Source: Verrucomicrobiales bacterium | GTDB lineage: Bacteria > Verrucomicrobiota > Verrucomicrobiia > Verrucomicrobiales > DEV007 | Length of the DNA stretch: 64,000 nt | Direction of reading: 5' to 3' | Assembly: GCA_029213265.1 (NCBI GenBank) | Contig: JARGNG010000012.1 | Location: 59,654-123,653, forward strand | Part shown: positions 1 through 9,773 of the stretch, piece by piece | Position numbering within the stretch: the stretch's first letter is position 1 | Layout of the letters: each line of letters starts with the position of its first letter | Position numbers and translations under genes: made by a program | The notes under the pieces: generated by a model | The model's database searches: none | What the model was told of the DNA's origin: nothing | Seen by the model: the letters and a program-made list of their open reading frames with translations, nothing else

Positions 1-1007
1 TCTTTCCTCTCCGCTTTGCAGTCCATGCGCGCAGCCAGTCGCCCGTCCCAGAGAATTGGGAGCGTGAAGTAGCCGTAGCGCCGCTTGGCTGCGGGAAGAT
101 AACATTCGATCAGGTAGTCAAATCCAAACAGAGCCTGCATTCGCTTCCGCTGAATCACCAGGTTGTCGAACGGGGAAAGGATCTTCAGTTTTCGACGGGA
201 CAGCGGTTTCTTGAGAAGTTCCAGCGATCCCGGCAGGACATGATAGTTTTCCTCCCCGACCCGGATGAGTCTCAGTTCTCCGGAGGAAGTCATCTCCTGC
301 ATTGTATCAGCAATGAGCGGCTTCGCACCCTTCCGCAGGTAAGCCACTTCGGCCGGACGCCCGAGACCGTTGGCCTGGAGGTATCGGGCGATCAGAAAAC
401 GTGCCTGTTCCTCCGGCGTGGGAACCGTCGTGTTCGTGCCCTCGGGCAGGACCCGTTCCGTGAGATCATAGACCTTGTGGAAGTTCACTCTCCGGGCCGA
501 CATGAGGTCGCCCTGCATCCACAGATTCTCCAAAGCGCGTTTGGTTGGCTTCGTTTTCCATTCACCGGTCCTTTTGCCCCTGCACTCGAAATCTTTTGCC
601 ATGAGAGGGCCTTCTTCCGAGATGCGTTTGAGGACCCGGGTTTCCAATTTTTCATCGCGGTCAAACCAGTGCTCCTCCACTCCGCTGGCGAAGGCCTCTT
701 TGCGAGGCAGGCTGAAGCGATAATCGCGCATCGGCAGGCAGGCGGCAGCGTGAGACCAATACTCAAAAACCTGCTTGTCGTGAATCAACTGATCGAGCTG
801 CGACGGCTGATACCGGGGGTTGCGATTCCACAGCGTATGATGATGCGCACGCTGAATGACCGAGATCGTGTCGATCTGGATATAGCCGAGGTGCTCAATC
901 GCCGCCAGAGTTGCTGCGGTCGCTGGACCGGGCGTTTTCGCCGGGGGAACCCGCTGGGACAGCAGCACCAGTTTTCGCGCTTCGTGCAGGGAGAGGGAAT
1001 CTGTCAT
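1..1007 (-). CDS. ycaQ: YcaQ/AlkX-type winged-helix DNA glycosylase, C-terminus off the left edge
   Basis: About 335 codons are visible; the C-terminus lies beyond position 1. The product matches the HTH_42/YcaQ (AlkZ-like) family, cytosolic DNA glycosylases that unhook interstrand crosslinks and excise alkylated bases. Seen directly: a QID tripeptide in GYIQIDTISVIQR near residue 55, the Q-phi-D catalytic motif of the YcaQ/AlkX branch (the AlkZ branch has Q-phi-Q), and near the edge the block YLIECYLPAAKRRYGYF, strongly conserved in this family. The start is well determined: ATG at 1007 is preceded in frame, after two codons, by a TAG. It is read in the same direction as acr3 after a 184-bp gap, so it could be transcribed with or separately from the arsenic genes. 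Family assignment is firm; substrate is inferred. Confidence 0.88.
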   Translation of the reverse strand, partial: MTDSLSLHEARKLVLLSQRVPPAKTPGPATAATLAAIEHLGYIQIDTISVIQRAHHHTLWNRNPRYQPSQLDQLIHDKQVFEYWSHAAACLPMRDYRFSLPRKEAFASGVEEHWFDRDEKLETRVLKRISEEGPLMAKDFECRGKRTGEWKTKPTKRALENLWMQGDLMSARRVNFHKVYDLTERVLPEGTNTTVPTPEEQARFLIARYLQANGLGRPAEVAYLRKGAKPLIADTMQEMTSSGELRLIRVGEENYHVLPGSLELLKKPLSRRKLKILSPFDNLVIQRKRMQALFGFDYLIECYLPAAKRRYGYFTLPILWDGRLAARMDCKAERK

Positions 1008-1191
1008 GAGGCGCTACATCTGGCGAACCGGCCGTAAGAGAATCACGCTCCGGGAGTTGCGTCCAGCCCGTTTCCGGGATCTTCGTCCCGTCTTCGACAG
1101 GGTGACGGGGCAACCCCGGCCGGCCCCCTCCGCCAATCTCCAGCGGCCAGGCAGCCTGCGAAAATTTCCCGGCAATCGCTTGCAGGGCAAC

Positions 1192-2286
1192 CTACTCAGG
1201 CTGACCAAACCAGCCCTGCGTCCTCTGACAAACACGAACGAGAAAGAGCATCAGCGGTACCTCGATCAGCACACCGACGACAGTAGCGAGCGCCGCTCCC
1301 GAGGAGAGGCCGAAGACCATTACCGCCGTGGCAATGGCCACCTCGAAGTGATTGGACGCGCCGATCATCGCCGACGGAGCAGCGTCTTCATACCGGAATT
1401 TTAGAAACTTCGCTGCGACATAGGTCAGCACAAAGATCAGTAGCGTTTGAACGGCAAGCGGAATGGCGATCCAGAGAATCGTGAGCGGATTCGCGAGGAT
1501 CGTTTCCCCCTTAAAGCTGAAAAGCAGCACCAGGGTGGCCAGCAGTGCGGTAATAGATACCGGAGTCAGAAAATGAAGAAATTTTTTCTCGAACCACTCC
1601 GGGCCTTTTGTCTTCATAATCCAGCGGCGAGATAGGTAACCCGCTACGAGCGGTAGCGCGACGTAGATGGCGACCGAAAGCAACAGCGCCTGCCAGGGAA
1701 CCGGCATTCGATTCACACCCAGCAACCAGCCTCCGAGAACGCCGTAGAGCAGTAACATCGTGAGAGAATTAATCGCCACCATTACCAGAGTAAGCCCCTG
1801 GTTTCCACGGGCGAGGTATCCCCACACCAGGACCATGGCGGTGCAGGGAGCAATGCCGAGCAAAATCGCGCCGGATATATAGGAGCGGTAGAGTTCGACT
1901 TCATCGCCGCCTTTGACAACTTCCGTGCCGGGGAGAAAGTCTTTGAAAAAGACACCGAGAAACAGGGTCGCGATTCCCAACATGGTGAAAGGTTTAATCA
2001 CCCAGTTCACAAACAAGGTAAGGAGGACCGGCTTGGGATTGCGGCTGGCCTGAACCACTTCACCAAAGTCGATCTTCACCATGATCGGATACATCATGAA
2101 AAAGAGGCAGATAGCAATGGGGATGGAAACCACCGGGGCGTCATTCACATAGATCGCCATCCCGTCGAGCGTTTGGGCAAGGTTGGGGGCGAGTTTGCCG
2201 AGCGCAATTCCGGCAACAATGCAAAGCGCCACCCAGGCGGTAAGATAGCGCTCAAAAAAGCCCATCGAAGATTTGTCGATACTCAT
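1192..2286 (-). CDS. acr3: ACR3-family arsenite efflux transporter
   Basis: 364 residues, normal for Acr3 permeases of the BASS superfamily, which export arsenite (some also antimonite) across the inner membrane using the proton motive force. About ten hydrophobic segments are visible. The two landmark residues are present: Cys148 in [19 protein letters not shown], matching the essential TM4 cysteine, and the glutamate in [11 protein letters not shown], matching the TM9 glutamate. It lies 58 bp downstream of arsR on the same strand, so the pair forms an arsR-acr3 operon. No arsenate reductase (ArsC) gene lies next to it in the window. Probably induced by arsenite through release of ArsR from the operator at 2706-2721. 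Confidence 0.95.
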   Translation of the reverse strand: MSIDKSSMGFFERYLTAWVALCIVAGIALGKLAPNLAQTLDGMAIYVNDAPVVSIPIAICLFFMMYPIMVKIDFGEVVQASRNPKPVLLTLFVNWVIKPFTMLGIATLFLGVFFKDFLPGTEVVKGGDEVELYRSYISGAILLGIAPCTAMVLVWGYLARGNQGLTLVMVAINSLTMLLLYGVLGGWLLGVNRMPVPWQALLLSVAIYVALPLVAGYLSRRWIMKTKGPEWFEKKFLHFLTPVSITALLATLVLLFSFKGETILANPLTILWIAIPLAVQTLLIFVLTYVAAKFLKFRYEDAAPSAMIGASNHFEVAIATAVMVFGLSSGAALATVVGVLIEVPLMLFLVRVCQRTQGWFGQPE

Positions 2287-2344
2287 GGCGAAGATTGTGG
2301 TTGGGAGAGATTTCTGATTCCCTGCAAGTAGCGGGGGAATGCTT

Positions 2345-2707
2345 TCAGACGCTCAGGATTTGCTCCTTCTTTGTTGAAGTCTCGCAGCAGGAAGGAGCCG
2401 CCTGCGGCAGGCAGAGATCGGGATGCCCCTGGCAGCAATCCTCCGTAAGAAACGACATCAGCACCCCGATGTTCCCGGCATGCATTTCGTAAATGACCGA
2501 TCGCCCGACCTTCCGCGATTTCACCAGCCCGGCGTTGGCGAGTTCTTTGAGGTGAAAGGAGAGAGTGTTGGCAGGAATCTTCAGTTTCTCCGCGATTGTC
2601 CCGGCAGGCATACCTTCAGGGCCTGCTTTCACGAGCAACCGAAAGACCTTGAGCCGCGATTCCTGGGCTAAGGACGAGAGAGCGATGACGGCCATTTTTA
2701 ATTCCAT
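2345..2707 (-). CDS. arsR: ArsR/SmtB-family arsenite-responsive repressor
   Basis: 120-residue winged-helix repressor; the recognition region is around residues 36-75 ([28 protein letters not shown]). Arsenite sensing is indicated by C-terminal cysteines C91, C92 and C99 in [12 protein letters not shown]. This resembles the Acidithiobacillus ferrooxidans-type ArsR site (C95/C96/C102), not the CxC site in the DNA-binding helix of E. coli ArsR. An extra CC pair follows at 107-108, which could add a metal ligand. The start at 2707 is preferred because family members commonly begin with a short ME-K-A leader; an alternative ATG lies four codons later. First gene of the arsR-acr3 operon, with its start codon inside a perfect palindrome, consistent with autorepression. 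Confidence 0.93.
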   Translation of the reverse strand: MELKMAVIALSSLAQESRLKVFRLLVKAGPEGMPAGTIAEKLKIPANTLSFHLKELANAGLVKSRKVGRSVIYEMHAGNIGVLMSFLTEDCCQGHPDLCLPQAAPSCCETSTKKEQILSV

Positions 2708-2721
2708 ACTTCTAGAAGTAT
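2706..2721. promoter_or_regulatory. 16-bp perfect palindrome, probable ArsR operator
   Basis: ATACTTCTAGAAGTAT is a perfect 16-bp dyad whose left end is the arsR start codon region. ArsR-family dimers bind such short dyads near their own promoters. The overlap with the start codon suggests a leaderless or very short-leader transcript, with repression by occlusion. The dyad is seen; the binding partner is inferred from position. Confidence 0.6.
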
Positions 2722-2952
2722 CGAGATATCAAATCCGTTGTCAATTGATTCTCCCGCAAGCGAAGGGAGGAGAGAGCTCCCGCTCTGCCCTATGGGAAAA
2801 TGGAGGGGCAGACTTTCAGGACGCCGGTTATTTCCTCAAAAAGAAACTGACAACGGGTCTCCCATCGTATGTGATGTTGCGCTTCTCCGGTCCTCCTCAA
2901 CAGTTTGTAATCAAGGGCCCCCTTGTAACCCCGGCATCATTGAAAGAATAGA

Positions 2953-3432
2953 ATGGCATCTCTACCGATTATAGACCCAGCTACCATCGACACCGCAAAC
3001 GAGGCGGTTTCCAAAGAGGAGATTCTTGCCCTGAATGCGCAGCGAGACGAATTCGAGCAGGTCGACAGGCTGATCTCGATTAATCTGGAGGAAGGCCTTG
3101 CGGTGGGAATCAAAACACAAACCCCCGATGAATTCTGGACCCGGGGCCACATTCCGGGGCGTCCGATCATGCCGGGCGTTCTGATGATTGAAATGGCCGC
3201 TCAGATCAGCTCCGTGATCTATCATATGAAATTCAACACAGCCGGAAAAAAATTCTTTGGTTTCGGCGGGGTCAACAAGGTGAAATTTCGTGGCAGCGTA
3301 GAACCCGGATGTGACTTGCTCATGATCGTCAAAGCGAAGGCTTTGCGATCGAGAATGGCCGTCTTTGAAGCGCAGGGCTTTGTGGATGGAAAAATGGTGT
3401 TCGAGGGAGAAGTGACCGGACTGGTTCTCTGA
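2953..3432 (+). CDS. FabZ/FabA-like hot-dog fold 3-hydroxyacyl-ACP dehydratase
   Basis: 159 residues, close to FabZ size. FabZ enzymes remove water from 3-hydroxyacyl-ACP in fatty-acid elongation in the cytosol. The core RGHIPGRPIMPGVLMIEMAAQ region corresponds to the FabZ block HFPGxPxxPGVLxxEAxAQ: His66 is the expected catalytic histidine and Glu80 the catalytic glutamate. An unusual N-terminal ~30-residue extension precedes the hot-dog core. It stands alone, divergent from arsR across a 245-bp gap and convergent with the sulfatase, not in a fab cluster. It may therefore be a second or specialised dehydratase (for example of an aryl polyene or PUFA-like pathway), so no gene symbol is given. 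Confidence 0.85.
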   Translation: MASLPIIDPATIDTANEAVSKEEILALNAQRDEFEQVDRLISINLEEGLAVGIKTQTPDEFWTRGHIPGRPIMPGVLMIEMAAQISSVIYHMKFNTAGKKFFGFGGVNKVKFRGSVEPGCDLLMIVKAKALRSRMAVFEAQGFVDGKMVFEGEVTGLVL

Positions 3433-3486
3433 GGGGGAGGGCGGAAAAACCCGAGCTGCCGGAGACAGCCCGGAAGCCCGCCTCGA

Positions 3487-4983
3487 CTACTCCTTCTTCT
3501 TTCCCTTATGGGCCTTTCCGGCGGATTGAGAGTCCGGCGTGTAGGTGATCTCGCTCCCCGGCCGTCCCGATTTCCATTCCCCGCTGGCCGCTTTGACCTT
3601 CACATCCCAGGGTTGCGGGGCGAGAGGCAGGTAGATCGGATCATTGTCCTTCGTGAGCTGGTCGGCTACCGGAGCAAACAGGGCTTCGACGACGGATTGA
3701 AGCCCGGTGTTCCCGATCAGGTTGTTTTCTTCGAACAGATCCTTGCTCAGGTCGATCAACTTGACCGGTTCCCGGGCGGGGGAAACCCAGAGCTTGTAAC
3801 GATCTCCCCGGATCACCCGGTCCCGGAAATACCACATATTTTCGACTCCCTCATTGGTAAGCGCAGCCGAATTCTGTCCTCCCATCGCCATCGACCACTC
3901 CCGCGGACCGGCTTCGCTTTTCCCGAGGATAACGTCGGCGAAGGAGAGGCCGTCAAAAACAGGCTCTTCCGGGAGCTTCGCACCGCCAAGCGAGGCAAAC
4001 GTCGGCAGCAGGTCCGTCACGTCGCAGAGGGTGTGATTGACCTTTCCTTTCGGAACGAGGCCGGGTCCATACACGATAAACGGACCATTGATCCCGTTCT
4101 CGGTCGTCTTCGTTTTCCCCCCTCGAACGAGACGATCGGCCATGGTCCCGGAGATGCTTCCGGAGGTGCCATTGTCAGTCGTCACGATAAGGATCGTGTG
4201 ATCGTCAATTTCCAGCTCCTCGATGGCCTTGACCAGTTTTCCAACGACGTGATCGGCATACCGTACCATCGCTTTATGCATCCCGATTTTACCCTCTGCC
4301 TCCGGTTCCAGAGGTGTGGTGACAAAGGGAGTGTGGGGCAGGCACATCGGGTAGTAGACAAACATCGGTTCGTCCCGGTTTTGCTTCATGAAATCGATAA
4401 GGAAGTCGGCAAAGATGTCCTCACCGAATTCACCCTCGTAGGTCCTGCTCCCCGCCCTGGTGTGAATGTAAGGATCCCAGTAGCGATTTCCACTGGGTGG
4501 ATTGCCCGCCTCATACCCGGTCCACATGCAGTAGTCATCAAAGCCGTGCTTCACCATCACCTCGGGCTCGACCCGGAAATCGTTGATCTGCCACTTGCCC
4601 GCCACCGCTGTCTTGTATCCGGCCGACTGCATGACCCGGGCGATACTCGGATTTTTGGAGGAATCAAAGTGGCATCCCCCACCCCAGCGCGGGACATCCC
4701 AGTGATTGACCCAGCCATTTCGAAAGGGGTATTGCCCGGTCAGGAAGGCGACTCGCGTCGGGGTACATTGAGGCATCGAGTAGAAGTTCTCGAAGCGAAT
4801 TCCCTCCGCCGCCAGTCGATCAAAGACAGGGGTCTCAATCTCGTCCGCGCCATAGCAACTGACCCACTCCTTGCCGAGATCATCGAGGAGAATGAAAATA
4901 ATGTTGGGTTTCTCATCGGCGGAGAAAAGCGTGCTTCCTGAAACAAGGAAGAGGAGAAGAAAAACCGGGATGCATCGTGCCAT
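3487..4983 (-). CDS. Secreted type I sulfatase (CTPTR active site)
   Basis: 498 residues from ATG 4983, chosen because it begins a clear signal peptide (MARCIPVFLLLFLVSGS...FSA); the open frame extends further upstream without coding character. Alkaline-phosphatase-superfamily sulfatases hydrolyse sulfate esters with a formylglycine made from Cys or Ser. The N-terminal metal motif is NIIFILLDDLG, and the modification motif is C73-T-P-T-R followed by VAFLTGQYP, a canonical CxPxR. The C-terminus ends in a lysine-rich tail (GKAHKGKKKE). Likely periplasmic or exported, acting on sulfated polysaccharide. It is convergent with the FabZ-like gene and divergent from the ABC exporter (226-bp gap). Substrate cannot be read from sequence. 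Confidence 0.93.
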   Translation of the reverse strand: MARCIPVFLLLFLVSGSTLFSADEKPNIIFILLDDLGKEWVSCYGADEIETPVFDRLAAEGIRFENFYSMPQCTPTRVAFLTGQYPFRNGWVNHWDVPRWGGGCHFDSSKNPSIARVMQSAGYKTAVAGKWQINDFRVEPEVMVKHGFDDYCMWTGYEAGNPPSGNRYWDPYIHTRAGSRTYEGEFGEDIFADFLIDFMKQNRDEPMFVYYPMCLPHTPFVTTPLEPEAEGKIGMHKAMVRYADHVVGKLVKAIEELEIDDHTILIVTTDNGTSGSISGTMADRLVRGGKTKTTENGINGPFIVYGPGLVPKGKVNHTLCDVTDLLPTFASLGGAKLPEEPVFDGLSFADVILGKSEAGPREWSMAMGGQNSAALTNEGVENMWYFRDRVIRGDRYKLWVSPAREPVKLIDLSKDLFEENNLIGNTGLQSVVEALFAPVADQLTKDNDPIYLPLAPQPWDVKVKAASGEWKSGRPGSEITYTPDSQSAGKAHKGKKKE

Positions 4984-5209
4984 GTCCGAGTAAATACCGC
5001 CCGGAGGGAAGCCCGACAAGACAAATGCCGCATCAGGGTGACTCGCAAAAGAAACGGGATTTCCGGAGCTTGGGTGCGAACACGACGAAAGTCTCCCCGA
5101 ATGCGCCATCAAGGTGCGTCGCGAGCCACCGTAAATTTCCGTCAGATCGCGCTTCCGGGTTTGCCGGGGGATACGGAACCCTGTTAAGTCTCGTATCCAA
5201 CCCTATTCC

Positions 5210-6997
5210 ATGGAGCCGACAAAAGAAGAAGACAGCAAAAAGATATGGGACCGGGCCGCGTGGAAAGACGCCGGCTTTTTCCTGACCTACCTGCGCCCGC
5301 ACTACAAGGTCTTCGTTCCGGCGCTTTTTGCGCTGGCTCTCACCGGGGCCTTGACGATTCTTTTCATCAAGGAACTCACCGCCCTCGTCGGAAAAGGAAT
5401 CGGCGGCGCTACCGGAGCCGAGTGGATGGCGGAGCTGAATGACAAGGCCTGGTTTCTCGTCGCGATCGTCTCGATCCAGGCCTTCATTGCCTTCTGGCGC
5501 ATTCTCCTTTTCGCAAAGGCATCGGAACGCGCCCTCTCTGCGCTCCGCCTAGATACCTTCAGCCGGATCATCCGCTTCCCCATGTCGACGCTGAATGAAA
5601 GACGCGTCGGGGAGCTGGCCTCCCGCCTCGCCAACGACGTCGAGGCGATGCGGGAAACCCTCGTCGGCACCATTCCCATGTTGATTCGTCACTCCGTCAT
5701 GCTCGTACTCTGCCTCGTGCTCATCCTGCAGATGTCGGTCAAACTCTCGCTTTTCATGATCGGCACCATTCCCGTTGTGATTGTCCTCATCGCCGTCTTC
5801 GGGGCCCGCATCCGGAAACTGACGCGTCGCGCCCAGGACAATCTCGCCGCCTCGCAAGTCGTCGTCGATGAAAGTCTCCAGAGCATCATCAGCGTGAAAG
5901 CCTTTCGCAACGAGAGCTACGAGCTTGCCCGCTACAACAAGAACCTCGGTGAATACCTCACCACCGTGATCAAAGCCGCCGTCCCGCGGGCTTCTTTCAT
6001 TGCTTTCATTATCTTCGCCTTCAGCGTCGCGATGATCCTCGTGACCTGGTTCGCGATGAGAATGTTGAACAACGGGGACATCGGCAACGAGGAACTCACT
6101 CAATTCGCGGGCCTCACCGGAATGATTGCCGCCTCCTTCCTCGCCTTTCCCGAGTTGATCGCCCAGCTGCAGCGCTCACTGGGAGCGACGGAACGAGTCC
6201 GCGAAATCCTGAAGGATGAGATCGAGCCGGAAGACACCGGCGAGGAGGACCTGACTCGATTCCGGGGAGAGATCGAGATGCGCGGCGTCAATTTCGCGTA
6301 TCCGGGTCGTCCTGACGTGACCGTACTCCACGACTTCAATTTGAAAGCGGAAGCCGGACAACGAATCGCTCTCGTCGGCCCGAGTGGTTCCGGAAAATCA
6401 ACGACCGTTTCCCTGCTCTTCCGTTTCTACGATCCGACCGCCGGGGAAATCCTGATCGATGGAAAACCGATTCGCGAGATGTCACTCACCGGACTTCGAC
6501 GGAACCTCGCTCTCGTTCCGCAGGAAGTGCTTCTCTTTGGCGGCAGCATCAAAGAAAACATGAAGTATTGCAAACCCGAGGCCAGCGAGGAGGAAATCGT
6601 CGACGCCGCGAAACAGGCCAATGCCCATGAGTTTATCGAAGGCCTCACCGAAGGCTACGAGACCCTCGTCGGAGATCGCGGCACCCAGCTTTCCGGCGGC
6701 CAGCGTCAGCGGATCGCCATCGCCCGCGCCATTCTCGCCGACCCCGCCATCCTTATTCTCGATGAAGCGACCAGCAGCCTCGATGCCGAGAGCGAGCGTC
6801 TCGTGCAGGGAGCTCTCGACAAGCTGATGGAGAACCGCACCAGTATCATCATTGCCCACCGTCTCAGCACAATCCGACGCTGCGATCAGATTCTCGTGAT
6901 CTCAGGCGGTGCTATTCTTGAGCGCGGAACGCATGAAGAGCTGACGGCACAAGCGGGCGGACTTTACGGATCGCTCGCGAAACTGCAGTTGGAGTAG
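5210..6997 (+). CDS. MsbA-like ABC exporter (fused permease and ATPase)
   Basis: 595 residues in the half-transporter order TMD-NBD: six-helix exporter domain at about 25-330 and nucleotide-binding domain at about 350-590. Seen in the NBD: Walker A GPSGSGKST near 390, Q-loop VPQEVLLFG, signature LSGGQRQRIAIARAIL near 493, Walker B ILILDEATSSLD near 512 and H-loop IAHRLSTI. These residues make it an active ATPase that works as a homodimer in the inner membrane. Lipid A flippase MsbA, multidrug exporters and peptide exporters share this architecture, so the substrate is not fixed. The ATG at 5210 opens a charged cytosolic N-terminus. Single gene; a 230-bp gap without a convincing gene follows. 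Confidence 0.94.
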   Translation: MEPTKEEDSKKIWDRAAWKDAGFFLTYLRPHYKVFVPALFALALTGALTILFIKELTALVGKGIGGATGAEWMAELNDKAWFLVAIVSIQAFIAFWRILLFAKASERALSALRLDTFSRIIRFPMSTLNERRVGELASRLANDVEAMRETLVGTIPMLIRHSVMLVLCLVLILQMSVKLSLFMIGTIPVVIVLIAVFGARIRKLTRRAQDNLAASQVVVDESLQSIISVKAFRNESYELARYNKNLGEYLTTVIKAAVPRASFIAFIIFAFSVAMILVTWFAMRMLNNGDIGNEELTQFAGLTGMIAASFLAFPELIAQLQRSLGATERVREILKDEIEPEDTGEEDLTRFRGEIEMRGVNFAYPGRPDVTVLHDFNLKAEAGQRIALVGPSGSGKSTTVSLLFRFYDPTAGEILIDGKPIREMSLTGLRRNLALVPQEVLLFGGSIKENMKYCKPEASEEEIVDAAKQANAHEFIEGLTEGYETLVGDRGTQLSGGQRQRIAIARAILADPAILILDEATSSLDAESERLVQGALDKLMENRTSIIIAHRLSTIRRCDQILVISGGAILERGTHEELTAQAGGLYGSLAKLQLE

Positions 6998-7227
6998 GTG
7001 GCGGTTGAACGTTCGCTGCCATTCCGCAAATCGCCCCCCCAAAGATCCCCGGTCGCCACGGATGCTCTCTTGAAAGAATTACAGCGTCAGACCCGTCTGA
7101 CCTGGAGGACGGTCGATGTCGGGACCGGGAAAGAACTGCCTGAGTCATCCAGGAATGGAAGAAAACCGAATCGAGGTCAAAGACGATTCTCACCGGACCC
7201 GCGGAACGGGGAGGTTCGTAAAACCAG

Positions 7228-8655
7228 TTATACCAATTCGCGAATTACCTCGCCTTCGCCGACGAGATACTGCGGTCTTCCGGTAGGATCGATCAATTGT
7301 GCGCTCTTCGGATCGATTCCGAGATTGTGATACAAGGTCGCAAACACATCCTGAAAATGAACCGGACGCTCCGTAGCCTCGGCGGCGCTGCGATCCGATG
7401 CACCGATCACCTGGCCGACCTTCATGCCGCCTCCGGCCATCACGCCCATCGACAATTTCGGCCAATGATCCCGACCACCATTCTTGTTAAACACCGGTGT
7501 GCGGCCAAATTCTCCCCAGGCCACAATCGTCACATCATCGAGCATTCCGCGCTCATCGAGATCCGTAACCAGCGCCCACAGCGCATGATCCAAAATCGGA
7601 CCAAGCTGTTCCATCCGCGTGTTGTTGTTCCGGTGAGTATCGAAATCACTGATCGAAACGCTGACCACTCGCGCCCCGGCTTCGACGAGGCGCCGGGCCA
7701 TCAACATCTTCCGCGCTGCCATGGGGCCTTCGCTCGTCACCTGAGCTAGCTCGGTCTCCCGCATATTCGGCGTGTATTTCGCCAGTACCTTTGGATCTTC
7801 TTTCTCCAAGTCCATTGCCTCAGCCAATCGACCCGAGGTCAAAATGTTCATTGCCTGCTGGTTGAATTCATCCATCGCCGCAATCTGGTCGCTGCACCGT
7901 TCCAGATTCTTTTTCACCGTATCCAAATTCGAAAGCAAGGACGCTCGATCCTCCAATCGCCCCAGCGTCATTCCTTCACTCAAACCAAGCTGAACCCCCT
8001 GCCCTTTTGCGCCGAGTCGCTTCAACTCGCCTTTCATCGATGCTTCCAACTCGCGGTGAAAGATCTTCGAAATATCCGGTCGAAACGGCTGATTCACCGG
8101 GCCGAGAAATCCCGGGCGCGCGGAGTTCCGAACCTTTCCCCTGCCCTGCAAAATATCGACAAAGGCCGGAATCGGATCCTCCGGTTTTCCGAACAGCTTG
8201 TTCACAATACACCCCATCGCGGGACGCCCTCCGATGCTTTGCAAATCGCGTTCGGCAAATCCCGACTGACATTGAAAGGCATCGTGTCGTGCGGCCGACC
8301 CTACCAGCGAGCGGAGAAAAACGAATTTATCCGCTATCGACGCCACTTTCGGCATCAGTTCCGTGAGATGGACCCCGGGCAAATTGGTAGGAATCGACGC
8401 AAACGGACTCCGCAAATTAGACGGCGCGTCCGGCTTCGGATCAATCAAATCCATCTGAGCCGGTCCACCGTCGAGGTGAATGTTGATGATCGCTTTGTGG
8501 CTCGATCCCACGCCCGCAGTCGCTTCCGCTCGTAAAAGGTCAGCCAGCGAAAAACTGCTGCCGATTCCTGCAAAGGCTCCCGCCTTGAGGAAGCTCCGCC
8601 GCGCGATTCCATCGCATCGAACTTGATTGGAGCGGTCGCCGAGGATCGTCAACAT
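7228..8655 (-). CDS. DUF1501 family protein with twin-arginine leader
   Basis: 475 residues. The N-terminus has a Tat-type motif, RRSFLKAG at 19-26, so the protein is probably exported folded. The body is DUF1501, a sulfatase/alkaline-phosphatase-like fold family expanded in Planctomycetota and Verrucomicrobiota; landmarks are IINIHLDGGPAQMDLIDPKPDAP, the EFGRTP block and a C-terminal DVFATLYHNLGID block. The catalytic role of the family is not established. Unlike the usual arrangement there is no DUF1549/DUF1553 gene directly upstream; it instead follows the small secreted protein at 8748-9521 after 92 bp, perhaps as an operon. The start at 8655 is the first ATG compatible with the Tat leader. 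Confidence 0.93.
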   Translation of the reverse strand: MLTILGDRSNQVRCDGIARRSFLKAGAFAGIGSSFSLADLLRAEATAGVGSSHKAIINIHLDGGPAQMDLIDPKPDAPSNLRSPFASIPTNLPGVHLTELMPKVASIADKFVFLRSLVGSAARHDAFQCQSGFAERDLQSIGGRPAMGCIVNKLFGKPEDPIPAFVDILQGRGKVRNSARPGFLGPVNQPFRPDISKIFHRELEASMKGELKRLGAKGQGVQLGLSEGMTLGRLEDRASLLSNLDTVKKNLERCSDQIAAMDEFNQQAMNILTSGRLAEAMDLEKEDPKVLAKYTPNMRETELAQVTSEGPMAARKMLMARRLVEAGARVVSVSISDFDTHRNNNTRMEQLGPILDHALWALVTDLDERGMLDDVTIVAWGEFGRTPVFNKNGGRDHWPKLSMGVMAGGGMKVGQVIGASDRSAAEATERPVHFQDVFATLYHNLGIDPKSAQLIDPTGRPQYLVGEGEVIRELV

Positions 8656-8747
8656 GAGGTGACAATAGGCGCTTTGTCGGCAGCGGGATACGGCGTAACT
8701 GCGGTAGGCTGAGCGATTTACCTACAGGGTTCGTCATGCTGGTCCCT

Positions 8748-9521
8748 TTATGGCCCCTTTTTTCGAAGCAGACCCGCCGTCACCTCTCCATGCTCCATCA
8801 CCGATCGGATCTCCCGCTTACCCTTCCATCGGTAGGTAATAACCAGGGCTTTTTTCGTCTGTTTGGCAGGATCTACGCCCAGCCAATAGGGGCGGACATA
8901 GAACTTTGCATCCGGTTCTTGAAGAAGACGTGCAACTCGTTTCGTCACATCGACAAATTGATCAGCGGAACCATAGGCAGCAGAAATCAGCTTGATATCC
9001 TTTTGCAGTTTGATTTTTTGCGGCTCTCCATTTCTGTGCAGGCGGGTAATCCGACCTTCTTCGATGCACAGACTCAAACAAGATTTTCCCCAGAGCTCGC
9101 GAAACGAAAGGGCTTGAAAATAGCCATCGACTTGAATCGTATCGCCTGGAGTCAGGGAAGCCAGTTTGGCGACCGCTTCATCATCATCCGCAAAGAGTCC
9201 CATGAATAGATGAATGGGATAGCCTTCGCTATTGGATATCGGAATGTATAGTGTCAACCCCGGCCAGGCTTGTGGTTTCTCGGCCCGGAGTTGCATCGAA
9301 ACAGGTCGCCTCGCATCAATCACCTTTTCCCGAAGAATCGCGGTAGCGGTGACTTTCTTTTCTGAACTCCAATGCCGTGCGTTCCATGGCTCCATCTCCT
9401 CAGGGAGAACATCGAGAATGTCCTCGTAACTGCGAATCGGCTCCGGGGAATTGAGTACTTTGTCTTCTCCGAGTGCGGTCGAAAGAAGAAGAATGATGGG
9501 GAGCAGGACAATTCCTTTCAT
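8748..9521 (-). CDS. Secreted protein of unknown function, two-domain appearance
   Basis: 257 residues with a clear signal peptide (MKGIVLLPIILLLSTALG). Residues ~45-150 look like a small beta-barrel/OB-like segment (VTATAILREKVIDA... PGDTIQVDGYFQAL). Residues ~175-250 (ISAAYGSADQFVDVTKRVARLL...VDPAKQTKKALVITYRWKGK) resemble the C-terminal module seen after other domains in planctomycete and verrucomicrobial proteins, of DUF3395 type by my recollection; this is not verified. No catalytic motif was recognised. It lies upstream of, and on the same strand as, the DUF1501 gene at 7228-8655, and is divergent from the DUF1549 gene across 252 bp in which I see no gene. Confidence 0.85.
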   Translation of the reverse strand: MKGIVLLPIILLLSTALGEDKVLNSPEPIRSYEDILDVLPEEMEPWNARHWSSEKKVTATAILREKVIDARRPVSMQLRAEKPQAWPGLTLYIPISNSEGYPIHLFMGLFADDDEAVAKLASLTPGDTIQVDGYFQALSFRELWGKSCLSLCIEEGRITRLHRNGEPQKIKLQKDIKLISAAYGSADQFVDVTKRVARLLQEPDAKFYVRPYWLGVDPAKQTKKALVITYRWKGKREIRSVMEHGEVTAGLLRKKGP

Positions 9522-9773
9522 GTTTTCAGCCTGACGGTGGAATCAGCAAGATCAAGAAAAGAAACCGAAGAGAGGCAGGGTCAGGACTCTGGAAAGATGC
9601 CGCCTTCTCGCGCCGCGATTCGGAAATCATGCCTTTCCGGAGGCTCGCCCCCTTCTCGCAGGATGGTAGATTTGCCAATCGATCATCAGGGCTGGGCATC
9701 ATCACGTAGGGTGCCTAACGTAACATTTTTTCGAGGTCCGGGCATACCTTCAGGTAACCTGGTTGCTCATCCC

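Noticed and set aside
3508..4941. 477-codon plus-strand open frame opposite the first sulfatase
   Set aside because: Antisense to a gene with complete sulfatase motifs; no motif or signal of its own.
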